From NCBI GenBank assembly GCA_027624075.1, contig JAQBUH010000006.1:1-64000 (forward strand): DNA of 64,000 nt, in the 5' to 3' direction. Source of the DNA: Chloroflexota bacterium (GTDB lineage Bacteria > Chloroflexota > Dehalococcoidia > Lucifugimonadales > Lucifugimonadaceae). The notes beneath the pieces were generated by a model. It saw only the letters and a list, made by a program, of their open reading frames with translations. It did no database searches and had not been told where the DNA came from. Positions 8,721-17,732 of this stretch are shown here, in pieces; position 1 is the stretch's first letter; every line of letters begins with the position of its first letter. The translations under genes and the position numbers were made by a program.

Positions 8721-9647
8721 CTATGTGAGCTGCCTCCAGGCGCCGCTCCCCGCATGGGCGTCCCAGCGCCTCTGCAGCTCAGCAATGGCCGCCTTACTGA
8801 CCGGCAGGTCGTGCTCGACCATCCGCACGTTGGACGCCATGTGCGACGGGTCCTTCGTGCCGACGATAGCAACGTCAACCTCAGACTGTCCGAGCGTGAA
8901 GCCGAGCGCCAGCAGAATCGGGTCGTCCGGCTCTTCGGGCAGCGGGCCGTCGGCAGCCATCTCCTTCGCCCGCCCCAGGTACTCGTTGTCATAGCCGCGA
9001 GGCGTCTTTTCGCCCCGCCTGGCACGCGCCCACGTCCCGCCACCGATGGGCCGCTTGATGATGAGCCCCATTCCGCGCGCCTCGGCCTTCTCCAGCAGGC
9101 CGGTCGTGCGCGCGCCCTGCTCCGTCAGGTTGAAGCTGGTCTGCAGTGTGTCGAAGAGGCCGGAGTCGACTGCCCAGTGCGCGTCTTCGTTGTCTCCGCT
9201 GTAGCTCACATGGCGGAGTTTGCCCGCGGCCTTTGCGTCCTGGAGGGCGCGAATTGGCTCTCCGCGCTCAAGGACATCTATCCCGCACGAATGGAGCTGG
9301 ACTATGTCCAGGTAGTCTGTCTTGAGGCGCTTGAGGCTGCGGTCGACGCTGTCTGCGACGGTCTGGTAGCTCCAGGCTTTGCCGTCGTAGCCGCCTGCGA
9401 CGTGGCCGGCCTTCGTGGCCAGCACGAACTCGCTACGGCGCTTTGAGACGGTGCGGCCGATCAGCTCTTCGGAGATGGAGTAGCAGGCAGCGGTGTCGAG
9501 GAAGTTGATACCGGAGTCGAGCACCGCGTTGAGCACGTCGCCGGCCTGGCTGACCTCGTCGAGCGACAGCTCGTAGCCGATCTCTGCGAGGCCAACTCCG
9601 AGCCTGCTGACTTCGAGACCTGTCTTGCCGAGGGGAACCCTCTCCAT
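8721..9647 (-). CDS. Aldo/keto reductase
   Basis: A 308-residue NADPH-dependent (beta/alpha)8 oxidoreductase. Seen: VPLGKTGLEVSRLGVG at the N terminus, NFLDTAACYSISEELIGR with the catalytic Asp and Tyr, VLATKAGH with the Lys, and DIVQLHSCG with the His, completing the tetrad. The cofactor region lies towards AIVGTKDPSHMASNVRMVE. It is 66 bases upstream of the enolase-superfamily gene and may share its transcript, fitting reduction or oxidation of a sugar-derived carbonyl. Substrate unknown. Start ATG, with a GGAGAC-like site upstream. Confidence 0.9.
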   Translation of the reverse strand: MERVPLGKTGLEVSRLGVGLAEIGYELSLDEVSQAGDVLNAVLDSGINFLDTAACYSISEELIGRTVSKRRSEFVLATKAGHVAGGYDGKAWSYQTVADSVDRSLKRLKTDYLDIVQLHSCGIDVLERGEPIRALQDAKAAGKLRHVSYSGDNEDAHWAVDSGLFDTLQTSFNLTEQGARTTGLLEKAEARGMGLIIKRPIGGGTWARARRGEKTPRGYDNEYLGRAKEMAADGPLPEEPDDPILLALGFTLGQSEVDVAIVGTKDPSHMASNVRMVEHDLPVSKAAIAELQRRWDAHAGSGAWRQLT

Positions 9648-9961
9648 ATTGCGTCTCCTCGCCGTGTGTGTGCTCTTGCCAGTTTAGCCCGGGCCTGGCC
9701 CAACTCTGGCCGGGTTTTGCCCGGGTTCGCCAAGAGTAACCCCGCAGACGGAGACGGTCAGTAGTTTCACGCAAAGATTGCCAGCGCGTGCGGCGTGTTG
9801 GAGCGTGAGTTGCGTTGCAAGGACGCGTCTGGCCGCCAGAAAAGCAAGCCAGAAACGCAAGAAGGACACGCCAAATGGCGTGCCCCTCTGTTTTCGCGAA
9901 ATTGGGCGGGACTCCGGCAGGTGCCGTGCGCGCCGCCCGGTCTACCCGGTCAAGCTGGGAA
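9648..9961. other. Intergenic region with a short hairpin
   Basis: No gene is seen in this 314-base stretch. It contains the hairpin CACGCC-AAAT-GGCGTG (9868-9873 paired with 9878-9883). On the minus strand this lies 80 bases beyond the DUF5679 gene and is followed by TCCTTCTTG, so it could be a weak terminator for that gene. Confidence 0.4.
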
Positions 9962-10102
9962 TTAAGACTTGCCGATCTTGAACATCTTCGTCCCGCAGGT
10001 CGGGCACTTGCCCTGCGTCGCGGGTCGGCCGTTCTTCATCGTGATCGGTGCCGGACTAGACATCTCGCGCTTGGCCTTGCACTTCATGCAGTAGCCTTCC
10101 AT
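9962..10102 (-). CDS. DUF5679 small zinc-ribbon protein
   Basis: A 46-residue protein. Its translation starts MEGYCMKCKAKREM, continues ITMKNGRPATQGKCPTCGTK and ends MFKIGKS. This is the standard DUF5679 pattern, with CxxC (YCMKC) and CxxC (CPTC) pairs likely binding one zinc and the conserved middle KNGRPA. Function is unknown; relatives are widespread in Chloroflexota and Actinobacteria. ATG start with GGGAGG just upstream. Stands alone. Confidence 0.85.
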   Translation of the reverse strand: MEGYCMKCKAKREMSSPAPITMKNGRPATQGKCPTCGTKMFKIGKS

Positions 10103-10324
10103 ACGAACCTCCCTTGCTGATCCTGACTGGCCTCGCTCAACTCCATCGTCACAGCCTTTAATCTCAATGACCGTGAACTTGAGTGCAACTGGACACTACT
10201 ACAAGATTTCGAGATTGTCTCTAGTTCGGCTGCAACTTAAAAACCGGTTGCGGCACGCGGGACCCCGTCGAGTCCGCCGCTGGCCGGACATTTTTATGCG
10301 ATGTTATGCAAAACGGACGCTCCG

Positions 10325-10352
10325 CCTGCCGTTTACTAAAGTAAACGGCAGG
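10325..10352. other. Perfect 13-bp inverted repeat (stable hairpin)
   Basis: CCTGCCGTTTACT (10325-10337) and AGTAAACGGCAGG (10340-10352) are exact reverse complements separated by two bases, so the practical hairpin is about 11-12 bp with a tetraloop. No T-run follows on the plus strand, so it is not a classical terminator. It could be an operator or part of an RNA leader for pheST. Confidence 0.6.
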
Positions 10353-10529
10353 GCAGGCAAGCTTATTCGCATCTTAGCGGCAACTTGCAGGCAACCTGTC
10401 TGTAATCGGCGGTTTCACGCGAATATCACATCCGGGACCGGTTCCGTGTGACCGCGACCCTGTTTCCCAGTGACTCTGACCATTGACGCTGAACTGCGGC
10501 GCAGTTTAGGAATCCGGCCCGATGCTGGC

Positions 10530-10535
10530 TATAAT
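10530..10535 (+). promoter_or_regulatory. Candidate -10 box for pheST
   Basis: Exact consensus TATAAT, 82 bases before the pheS start; the -35 candidate TTAGGA at 10506-10511 (18-base spacer) is poor. Confidence 0.4.
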
Positions 10536-10616
10536 CGATGGCCGGAAGGGTGTGACGACGCCCTGGGCCCTGGCCAACCTGAAAATCCACCAGCCTGACT
10601 AGCACGGCAACTCATC

Positions 10617-11669
10617 TTGACCTCATCTGGCGCCGCTGACACCGAAGAATCGATAACCTCCCTGAAAGACGAGGCGCTCGCCGGGCTCGCCGCGGCATCC
10701 GGCGCAGAGGCCCTCGAGCAATGGCGAGTGGAGTTCCTGGGCCGCAAAGGCCGCCTGACAGGGGTCCTGCGCAACCTCGGCTCGCTCGACGAGTCTGCGC
10801 GGCGGAGCGCAGGCGCCGCCGCCAACCGGCTCAAGGGCGAGCTCGAGGCGGCCTTCGATGAGCGCAGGACGGCAAGCCAACGCTCCGGCACAGAGACGGG
10901 CCCAGGGGACTCAGGGCGCTCTGGAGGCAGGACGGGCGCTATTGACGTCACGCTTCCCGGCCGAAGATCGCGGACCGGCCGCCTGCACCCTTCAACGCAG
11001 ATGATCCGGGAGATGCTGGAAGCCTTCAACGAGATGGGCTTTCAGACTGTCGAGGGCAATGAGGTTGAGCTCGAGCGCTACAACTTCGACATGCTGAACC
11101 TCCCTGCCGACCACCCGGCGCGGGACATGCAGGACACGATCTGGATCGACCGCAGCTCCCGGAGTGAGGGAGGCGGCGTGCTGCTCAGGACGCAGACCTC
11201 CCCAATGCAGCCGCGCACAATGGAGAAACAGGACCCGCCGGTGCGCATCGTCTCCCCCGGCAAGTGCTTCCGCATCGAGGCGACTGACGCAACTCACGAG
11301 TGGCAGTTCCACCAGGTCGAAGGGCTTGCCGTTGACGAGGGGCTCTCGTTCGCAGACCTCAAGGGGACGCTGTACGAGTTCGCAAGGCGCATCTTCGGCG
11401 CCGGCCGCAAGGTGCGTTTCCGGTGCGACTTCTTCCCGTTCGTCGAGCCGGGAGTAGACATGTCGGTCGACTGGAACGGCCGCTGGGTAGAGATCCTCGG
11501 CGCCGGAATGGTCCATCCGCAGGTTCTCCGCAACGTCGGCTACGACCCCGAAAAGTACACAGGCTTCGCGTTCGGAGTCGGGCCGGAGCGCGTTGCGATG
11601 CTGAAGTACGGCATCGAGGACATCAGGCACTTCTTCAGCAACGACCTGCGGTTCCTGAGCCAGTTTTAA
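10617..11669 (+). CDS. pheS: Phenylalanine--tRNA ligase alpha subunit
   Basis: Catalytic subunit of the alpha2-beta2 Phe-tRNA synthetase, a class II enzyme that charges tRNA-Phe. 350 residues, normal length. The N-terminal coiled coil (about 1-90) binds tRNA and includes EFLGRKGRLTGVLRNL. Class II motifs: HPSTQMIREMLEAFNEMGF (motif 1), LLRTQTSPMQPRTM and FRIEATDATHEWQFHQVEG (motif 2 region), and GFAFGVGPERVAMLKYGIED (motif 3). The chosen start is TTG at 10617 because no earlier or better start exists in frame; the ribosome site is weak. Followed by pheT after 131 bases, in the usual pheS-pheT order. Confidence 0.97.
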   Translation: MTSSGAADTEESITSLKDEALAGLAAASGAEALEQWRVEFLGRKGRLTGVLRNLGSLDESARRSAGAAANRLKGELEAAFDERRTASQRSGTETGPGDSGRSGGRTGAIDVTLPGRRSRTGRLHPSTQMIREMLEAFNEMGFQTVEGNEVELERYNFDMLNLPADHPARDMQDTIWIDRSSRSEGGGVLLRTQTSPMQPRTMEKQDPPVRIVSPGKCFRIEATDATHEWQFHQVEGLAVDEGLSFADLKGTLYEFARRIFGAGRKVRFRCDFFPFVEPGVDMSVDWNGRWVEILGAGMVHPQVLRNVGYDPEKYTGFAFGVGPERVAMLKYGIEDIRHFFSNDLRFLSQF

Positions 11670-11800
11670 GCCAGAGCCGGGGCCAGACCGGGGCCCGCGA
11701 CCGGGGGCCATGTCAGACAGTTCAGACAATTTCGAATAAGAGACCTGCAAACCGCGTGAGCCGCCCGGACCGCCCAACAGAAAAAGCCAAAAGATAAAGA

Positions 11801-14224
11801 ATGAAAGTCCCTCTCTCCTGGCTGAAAGACTACGTCGGCATCACCGTGCCTCCGGACGAGCTTGCGCACCGGCTGACGATGGCCGGCACCGAGGTGGAGA
11901 AGATTGAACGGACCGCAAGCTGGGACAACGTGGTTGTCGGCCATGTGAGGTCTGTCCGCCCGCACCCGAACGCAGACCGCCTGCGCCTCGTGACCGTCTT
12001 CAACGGCGAAAGCGAGGTCGAGGTCGTGTGCGGGGCGCCAAACGTCGCAGACGGCCAGACCATCGCATATGCGGGCATCGGCGCTGTGCTGGCTGACCCG
12101 TACTCAGATGAGCCGGGCGCAACCCACAGACTAAAAAAGTCGAAGATCCGCGGCGTCGAGTCGAACGGCATGGTCTGCTCCGAAAAGGAGCTCGGCCTGA
12201 GCGGCGAGCACGAGGGGATCCTTGTGCTCGACACAGACGCGGCGCCGGGGACGCCCCTGGGCGACGTGCTTGGCGACGTTGTGCTGGACGCAGAGCTGAC
12301 ACCGAACAGGCCCGACTGCCTGGGCATAGTGGGCATCGCCCGCGAGGTTGCGGTGCTGACCGGGCAGGAGCTGAGGCTGCCGCCGGTCGAGTATGCCGAG
12401 TCTCCTGTGCCAACCGCGTCGCTGGCGACTGTCCGCATAGACGACCCTGACCTGTGCCCTCGCTACACCGCGACAGTGATCTCCGGCGTTAAGATCGGCC
12501 CCTCGCCGGAATGGCTTGCCGAGCGGCTGCGCGCCATCGGCGAGCGGCCCATCAACAACATCGTCGATGTGACCAACTACGTGATGTTCGAGCTTGGCCA
12601 GCCGCTGCACGCCTTCGACTACGACCGCGTCGCCGGTCACACCGTCATCGTGCGGCGTGCCGCGGCGGGCGAGATGCTGGTGACGCTGGACGGCAAGGAC
12701 CGCAAGCTGGACGGCGAGATGCTGCTGATTGCTGACCCGGAAAAGGGCATCGGCCTTGCCGGCGTGATGGGCGGCGCAAACTCGGAGATAGACGGCTCGA
12801 CGAAGACGGTGTTCCTAGAGTCTGCAACTTTCATTGGGCCAAACAACCGCCGCACGTCGAGCGCGCTTGGACTGCGCAGCCAGGCGACGCTGCGCTTCGA
12901 GAAAGGGCTACGGTCAGGGCTGGCGGAGGTTGCGCTGCGGCGTGCAACCCGGCTGATCCTTGAGCTTGCGGGCGGCGAGGCGGCGAGCGGGATCATCGAC
13001 GAGCACCCTGGCAGGGACGCCGAGCAGCAGAGCGTCTCACTCACGAGAGAGAAGCTGGCGCGGGTGCTCGGGACGGAGGTCCCCGCGGAGAAGGTCGATG
13101 CGACGCTGAGCTCGCTCGGTTTCGACGTGAGCGAGACCGCCGCCGGCTGGGAGGCGCAGATCCCATACTGGCGGTCCGATGTGACGATCCCTGAAGACCT
13201 GATCGAGGAGGTCGCACGGATCATCGGCTACGACGAGGTTCCTGTGACGCCGCCCGCAGGCCGAGTCCCAACCTGGCAGCCGAGGCCTGAGATCACGACG
13301 CGCAACAGGGCGGTGGACGCGCTGGTCAGGGCGGGCATGCAGGAGATCATCTCGTACGCGGCTACAAGCGAGTCGAAAGAGGGACGGGTCCCGCTCGGCG
13401 GCGACGCGCTGGAGCACGTGCGCATGTTGAACCCGGTCTCTGCGGACCACGCCGTGATGCGCCGCACGCTGCGAGAGAGCGTCCTGAACGCCGTCTCCCG
13501 CAACCTCCGCTCATGGCGGGGACCGGTCGCGCTGTTCGAGACGGGGCACGTCTTCGGGAGCGTTGGCGAAGGGCTGCCACGCGAGAGGGTAATGATCGCA
13601 GGCGCGTTCGCCGGACCGGCCAACGAGGTGTCGTGGACCGACGGCGCGCGGGCGGCAGATTTCTTCGACGCAAAGGGCGCGGTGGAGACTGTTCTTGCCG
13701 AGTTTCACGTCGAGGGTGAGTTCGCGGCGGTTGAAGACCCCGCGCTGACGCCCGGCAGGACTGCGGAGATCACCGTGCCTGCCGCAGGCGGCGTACGCAT
13801 CGGTGTGACCGGCGATGTTCGCGGCAAGGTGCTTGCCGCCTTCGACATCGACGGCACTTCTGTCTCGCTCTTCGAGCTGGAGCTGGACGGGCTGCAGTCG
13901 GTTGCGCAGGCTGTCGGCCCGGCGGATATCTATTCGCCGATAGTGCGCTACCAGGACTCGGCAAGGGACCTCGCCCTGCTCATCGACCGCGCTACGCCTA
14001 CGGCGCTGGTGACGGCCATCGCCCGCAAGAGCCGCCTCGTCTCGTCCGCCACCGTCTTCGACGTGTTCGATGGCAAGGGCCTGCCGGAAGGCAAGAAATC
14101 GATTGCGGTGAGAGTGGTTTACCAGTCGCCGAACAAGACGCTCACGGCGGAGGAGCTTGCGAAGTCGGAGGCGGGAATACTGCGAGCGCTGGAGAGCCAG
14201 CTAGGAGCAACCCTGCGGGTCTAG
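11801..14224 (+). CDS. pheT: Phenylalanine--tRNA ligase beta subunit
   Basis: The 807-residue beta subunit carries tRNA-binding and editing functions. Order seen: MKVPLSWLKDYVGI start; EMAP/OB-type tRNA-binding domain (residues about 40-150, VGHVRSVRPHPNADRLRLV); B3/B4 editing region (FELGQPLHAFDYDRV); B5 domain about 400-470 (VSLTREKLARVLGTEVP); catalytic-like core (RNRAVDALVRAGMQEIISYA); and a C-terminal anticodon-binding (FDX-ACB) domain, YQDSARDLALLIDR to KSIAVRVVYQSPNKTLTAEE. Length and order are normal. Followed after 36 bases by moeA. Confidence 0.97.
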   Translation: MKVPLSWLKDYVGITVPPDELAHRLTMAGTEVEKIERTASWDNVVVGHVRSVRPHPNADRLRLVTVFNGESEVEVVCGAPNVADGQTIAYAGIGAVLADPYSDEPGATHRLKKSKIRGVESNGMVCSEKELGLSGEHEGILVLDTDAAPGTPLGDVLGDVVLDAELTPNRPDCLGIVGIAREVAVLTGQELRLPPVEYAESPVPTASLATVRIDDPDLCPRYTATVISGVKIGPSPEWLAERLRAIGERPINNIVDVTNYVMFELGQPLHAFDYDRVAGHTVIVRRAAAGEMLVTLDGKDRKLDGEMLLIADPEKGIGLAGVMGGANSEIDGSTKTVFLESATFIGPNNRRTSSALGLRSQATLRFEKGLRSGLAEVALRRATRLILELAGGEAASGIIDEHPGRDAEQQSVSLTREKLARVLGTEVPAEKVDATLSSLGFDVSETAAGWEAQIPYWRSDVTIPEDLIEEVARIIGYDEVPVTPPAGRVPTWQPRPEITTRNRAVDALVRAGMQEIISYAATSESKEGRVPLGGDALEHVRMLNPVSADHAVMRRTLRESVLNAVSRNLRSWRGPVALFETGHVFGSVGEGLPRERVMIAGAFAGPANEVSWTDGARAADFFDAKGAVETVLAEFHVEGEFAAVEDPALTPGRTAEITVPAAGGVRIGVTGDVRGKVLAAFDIDGTSVSLFELELDGLQSVAQAVGPADIYSPIVRYQDSARDLALLIDRATPTALVTAIARKSRLVSSATVFDVFDGKGLPEGKKSIAVRVVYQSPNKTLTAEELAKSEAGILRALESQLGATLRV

Positions 14225-14260
14225 CTCTGACACGATTCGTCACACGCCACGTACCAATCC

Positions 14261-15631
14261 ATGACCCAGCACAGCCACGACAAGGCCCACGCGGCCCACT
14301 CAGACCGGCCGCACAGGCACCACTACGACGCCGATATGTTGAGCGTCGAGGAGGCGCGTGAGCGGATTTTGAGCCACTTCAAGCGGCTCGAGCCGGTCGA
14401 GGTCGACCTGCTTGACGCGCTCGACATGGTGCTCGCCGAAGACCTTGTTGCCCCGTTCGACGTGCCGCCGCTGCCGAACTCGGCGATGGACGGCTACGCA
14501 GTCATTGCCGCCGACCTGGCCGCCGCCTCAAGCGGGTCGCCTGTCGAGCTTCCTGTCGCGTTCACCATCGCAGCCGGGGCGTTGCCTGAAGGGCGGCTCA
14601 TGGCAGGCTCGGCCGCACGGATCATGACCGGCGCCCCGATGCCGGACGGCGCAGACGCCGTAGTGCCGTTCGAGGACACGGACGAGCTTGAGCGCCGAGG
14701 CCGCGGCGCAAGCGGGACCGGCGCGGACCGCATCGGCGTCAGGCTGGCCCCCGCCGCCGGAGACAATGTGCGCCGGGCGGGCGAGGACATCGCACGGGGA
14801 GAGCTGGCGCTGCGGTCAGGCACGGTGCTCAGGCCGGGAGCGATAGGCGTCGCGGCGTCACTCGGCAGGAGCAGCGTGAAGGCGTACAGACGGCCGGTCG
14901 TCGCCATCGTCTCGACCGGAGACGAGCTGCTGAGCCCTGGCGAGGAGCACCAGCCCGGCAAGATCTACAACTCGAACGCGTACAGCATTGCGGCAGAGGT
15001 CAGGCGCTACGGCGGCGTGCCGTTGATGGCAGGCATAGCGCGGGACACCATCGAGTCGCTGCAGGACCGGCTCGCCGACGCGCTGAAGGCAGACATGGTC
15101 GTGACCTCGGCAGGAGTGTCAAAAGGCGACTACGATGTTGTGAAGGATGTGCTGGCGAAGAACGGGGCCATCGCCCTGTGGTCGGTGCGGATGCGGCCGG
15201 CAAAGCCGCTTGCGTTCGGCACGCTGAACGCCCCGGACGGCCGGAAGGTGCCGCTCCTCGGGCTGCCCGGCAACCCGGTCAGCGCAATGGTTGCGTTCGA
15301 GCAGTTCGGCAGGCCGGCGATCCATGTGATGATGGGTCGGGGAGAGTTGCCGAAGCCGGTTGTGCAGGCGGTGCTGGACGATCCAGTAAACAACTACGAT
15401 GGAAGACGCGTCTACGCCCGCGTTGTGGTTTACGAGGCGGAGGACGGCACGCTGAGGGCGCGGAGCACCGGCACGCAGAGCTCAGGAGCGTTGATGTCGA
15501 TGGCCGCGGCGAACGGTCTGGCTATCTGCCCCGACGATGTGGCTAAAATAGAGGCTGGTGAAACAGCGACGGTGGAGATGCTCGACTGGCCGGAGGATGT
15601 CTTTTCCCGCCGGCCGCCGCCGGCCAGTTAG
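14261..15631 (+). CDS. moeA: Molybdopterin molybdenumtransferase
   Basis: 456 residues. MoeA inserts molybdate into adenylylated molybdopterin in molybdenum-cofactor synthesis. Seen: a His-rich N-terminal extension (about residues 1-25, with HSHDKAHAAHSDRPHRHHYD), MLSVEEARERIL, PPLPNSAMDGYAV, IMTGAPMPDGADAVVPFEDT, VAIVSTGDELLSPGE, TSAGVSKGDYDVVKDVL and LLGLPGNPVSAMVAFEQF, followed by the C-terminal beta domain. The His-rich extension is not part of the standard enzyme and may bind metal. No other molybdenum-cofactor genes are in the window. The start ATG has no clear Shine-Dalgarno sequence; coupling to pheT is possible. Confidence 0.95.
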   Translation: MTQHSHDKAHAAHSDRPHRHHYDADMLSVEEARERILSHFKRLEPVEVDLLDALDMVLAEDLVAPFDVPPLPNSAMDGYAVIAADLAAASSGSPVELPVAFTIAAGALPEGRLMAGSAARIMTGAPMPDGADAVVPFEDTDELERRGRGASGTGADRIGVRLAPAAGDNVRRAGEDIARGELALRSGTVLRPGAIGVAASLGRSSVKAYRRPVVAIVSTGDELLSPGEEHQPGKIYNSNAYSIAAEVRRYGGVPLMAGIARDTIESLQDRLADALKADMVVTSAGVSKGDYDVVKDVLAKNGAIALWSVRMRPAKPLAFGTLNAPDGRKVPLLGLPGNPVSAMVAFEQFGRPAIHVMMGRGELPKPVVQAVLDDPVNNYDGRRVYARVVVYEAEDGTLRARSTGTQSSGALMSMAAANGLAICPDDVAKIEAGETATVEMLDWPEDVFSRRPPPAS

Positions 15632-15744
15632 CCCAGTTGGTTCAGACAGACCAGTTTGTCAGGACGTTATTACCTTTTCACCCCGGGGCGCTCCGGCGCC
15701 ACACAGTTCACAGTTGACCAATCACCCAGCGAGAAAAGAAACAG

Positions 15745-16188
15745 ATGACCACCGATAGCAAGATGGCCGCAGGCGCGCCGGCGCATGTCGAGGAAGGCGC
15801 TAAGTACGCGATCGATATCAAGGGCTTCGAGGCGGCGGGCAGGTCGTTCCCATACGCCGTATACACCCGGATGTCGGAGCGGGGCATGGCGCAACTGGGA
15901 GGGACGGCAAGTGAGCCACCCAGGTCGTTCGGCACGCCTTCCGAGATGATGAAGATCGTTGCGTCTATCTGCTCAAAGGAGCCGGACTACCTGTTGCCAG
16001 GCACGCCGATCTCGGAGGCGGTGTTCCGGCTGCTGATCGCAAACGGCAACCGGCCCATGTCTCTGATGGACGTGCAGTCCGGACTGGCGACTGCCTGGGC
16101 GAGCGTGATCTACCTGAAGAACCTCTCAGACGATGTTGTGCAGCGCATGCTGGACTCATCGAACGAGTACTACATCCGCAGGATGTAA
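15745..16188 (+). CDS. Conserved-looking protein of unknown function
   Basis: A 147-residue soluble protein I do not recognise. It has no signal peptide or membrane segment. Segments: KYAIDIKGFEAAGRSFPYAVYTR, a linker with SEPPRSFGTPSEMMKIV, then mostly helical sequence (EAVFRLLIANGNRPMSLMDV, SVIYLKNLSDDVVQRML) ending NEYYIRRM. The GNRPMSLMDVQSGL stretch resembles a helix-turn-helix-like fold, but I cannot claim this. ATG start; AGAAAAGAAA lies upstream. It follows moeA by 113 bases in the same direction. Codon use and GC are like its neighbours. Confidence 0.6.
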   Translation: MTTDSKMAAGAPAHVEEGAKYAIDIKGFEAAGRSFPYAVYTRMSERGMAQLGGTASEPPRSFGTPSEMMKIVASICSKEPDYLLPGTPISEAVFRLLIANGNRPMSLMDVQSGLATAWASVIYLKNLSDDVVQRMLDSSNEYYIRRM

Positions 16189-16284
16189 CAGGATGTGGGC
16201 GGTCCGCAGGCGTTCCATCGGCCGACCGATGGGCCCGGCGCCGGGGCTCGGCTTAACGTGCGCGTCGAGCAGACAGCGCCCAAT

Positions 16285-16315
16285 CTGTCATTCTGAGCTT
16301 GACTCAGAATGACAG
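16285..16315. repeat. MITE-like palindromic repeat, short copy B
   Basis: A perfect 13-bp palindrome, CTGTCATTCTGAG (16285-16297) and CTCAGAATGACAG (16303-16315), with loop CTTGA. It is the minimal palindromic core shared with the longer copies at 71-147 and 25424-25559. It lies between convergent genes, where it could also fold as a hairpin in both transcripts. Confidence 0.8.
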
Positions 16316-16390
16316 ACAGGCCTCTCCCTGAGCCGCGCCAACAAGCGGGTGCCCGGTCAGGAGGGAGGAGATAGCGAGTCGCACTCGCCA

Positions 16391-17395
16391 TTACCTGCCC
16401 AGTAGCGACCCGTGCAGGCCTGGCGCGCCGTTGATGAGGTCTCGGGCGGTCATTGGCCGTCTGCCCTCCGGCTGAGCCGTGAGCAGTTCGAGCTCGCCTT
16501 CGCCGGTCGCCGCGAACAACCGCCGGTCCCGCACGGTTACAGTTCCCGGCGCCGCAACGTCTCTGCCCCGCGGCGCCGCACCTTCGTCCGCCGCACCTGC
16601 GTCTCCGCCCTGCTTCGCCGGATCCCCGCCATCCAGCGCCACCGCCGCCGCGATGATCTTCAGGTTTTTGCCCCCGAGAGACGTGAACGCTCCCGGCCAC
16701 GGGTCGAAAGCCCGCGTCATGCGCTCGATCTCCGCAGCGCTCCGTGACCAGTCGACGCGCCCATCTTCCTTCTCGATCAGCCTCGTGACCGTCACCGCAG
16801 ACTCGTCTTGCGGCTGTGGCGTCAACGTGCCTGCCGCAAGCCCTGCCAGCGTCGCAGGCAGCATCTCCGCGCCCATCGCAAACAGCCTGGCCGTCAGCTC
16901 GCCTGCCCGCTCAGTGCCGTCCAGCCGCACCGGGTCCGACTGCGCGAGCAGCGGGCCGCTGTCTATCCCTTCGTCGAGCAGCATCAGCGTTACGCCGGTC
17001 TCGGCGTCGTGTTCGAGGATGGCGGTGGCAACCGGGCTGGGGCCTCGGTGGCGAGGGAGCAGCGATGGGTGGATGTTGACCACGCCCAGCCGCGGCGCGG
17101 CCAGCACCTCGGGCGGAAGTATCCTGCCGTATGCGACGACGACAAAGATGTCCGCCATTAGCTCTGCCAGCCCCTGGCGCGCAGCTTCGCCGCGCAGGCT
17201 TTTTGGTGTCTCCACGCGCAGCCCGCGCGACTCCGCCGCGACCCTCACAGGGGTCGGCCGGGACCGCCTGGACCTGCCTGCCTCCCGGTCGGGCCGCGTG
17301 TAGACGGCGGCGACGTTTTGGCCCGCGTCAAGCAGGGAGACCAGCGCGGGAACGGCGTCCTCCGGGGAGCCGAAGAAGACCACCCTCAGGCTCAC
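16391..17395 (-). CDS. fmt: Methionyl-tRNA formyltransferase
   Basis: Transfers a formyl group from 10-formyl-THF to initiator Met-tRNA. The chosen start is GTG at 17393-17395, giving SLRVVFFGSPEDAVPALVSL; upstream in-frame codons add 15 residues not seen in the family. Seen: VVVAYGRILPPEVL, GVVNIHPSLLPRHRGPSPVA with catalytic Asn and His, and MLLDEGIDSGPLL with the catalytic Asp. The C-terminal OB-like domain contains an unusual Ala/Gly/Asp-rich insertion (GGDPAKQGGDAGAADEGAAP). Divergent from dnaA; no def or sun genes are next to it. Confidence 0.95.
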   Translation of the reverse strand: MSLRVVFFGSPEDAVPALVSLLDAGQNVAAVYTRPDREAGRSRRSRPTPVRVAAESRGLRVETPKSLRGEAARQGLAELMADIFVVVAYGRILPPEVLAAPRLGVVNIHPSLLPRHRGPSPVATAILEHDAETGVTLMLLDEGIDSGPLLAQSDPVRLDGTERAGELTARLFAMGAEMLPATLAGLAAGTLTPQPQDESAVTVTRLIEKEDGRVDWSRSAAEIERMTRAFDPWPGAFTSLGGKNLKIIAAAVALDGGDPAKQGGDAGAADEGAAPRGRDVAAPGTVTVRDRRLFAATGEGELELLTAQPEGRRPMTARDLINGAPGLHGSLLGR

Positions 17396-17732
17396 TGTGG
17401 ACCCCGGTTCAGGTGCGCCGGTTCGAGGGTTTCCCCGCACGGCGCGAGATCCATCTCGCGCCAGACACGGGTGTGGGAAAAAGTGGCTGGCTGACGCATG
17501 CTTTTAGTCCGATGTCAAGTTCAATTCCGGGGTTCCAGGCGGCCGGGGAAAATGGTTGGTAAGTCTCGAAAAAGAGCCCGTTTTGGGGGTTGAACAGTTC
17601 TCATGAGGCTATGGTAACTTGCCGGTGTGGCGAACCAAGAGGGGCGTTCCTGCCACCTCAGTCTGTACGCCGTAAATCATCAAAGCCGGGAGCGGGTTTT
17701 CACACGCCTTTGCAACGTGTGCCGGATTAATT

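Larger units (their letters stand above)
10103..10616. other. Gene-free leader region upstream of pheS
   Basis: A 514-base region without a supported gene. It contains a strong hairpin (listed separately), an imperfect palindrome TCACA...TGTGA around 10426-10451, and a consensus -10 box TATAAT at 10530-10535 with only a weak -35 (TTAGGA). I saw no T-box specifier/antiterminator pattern, which could otherwise be expected before a Phe-tRNA synthetase operon. Confidence 0.45.

Noticed and set aside
8097-9446. Long plus-strand open frame (449 codons)
   Set aside because: It is antisense to the enolase-superfamily and aldo/keto reductase genes, which have clear family motifs; the frame shows none.
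10103-10616. T-box leader for pheST
   Set aside because: No recognisable T-box sequence, specifier loop or antiterminator/terminator pair was seen; only an unrelated perfect hairpin.
17396-17732. oriC upstream of dnaA
   Set aside because: Only loose matches such as TTTTCACAC were found, fewer and poorer than in the dnaA-obg gap.
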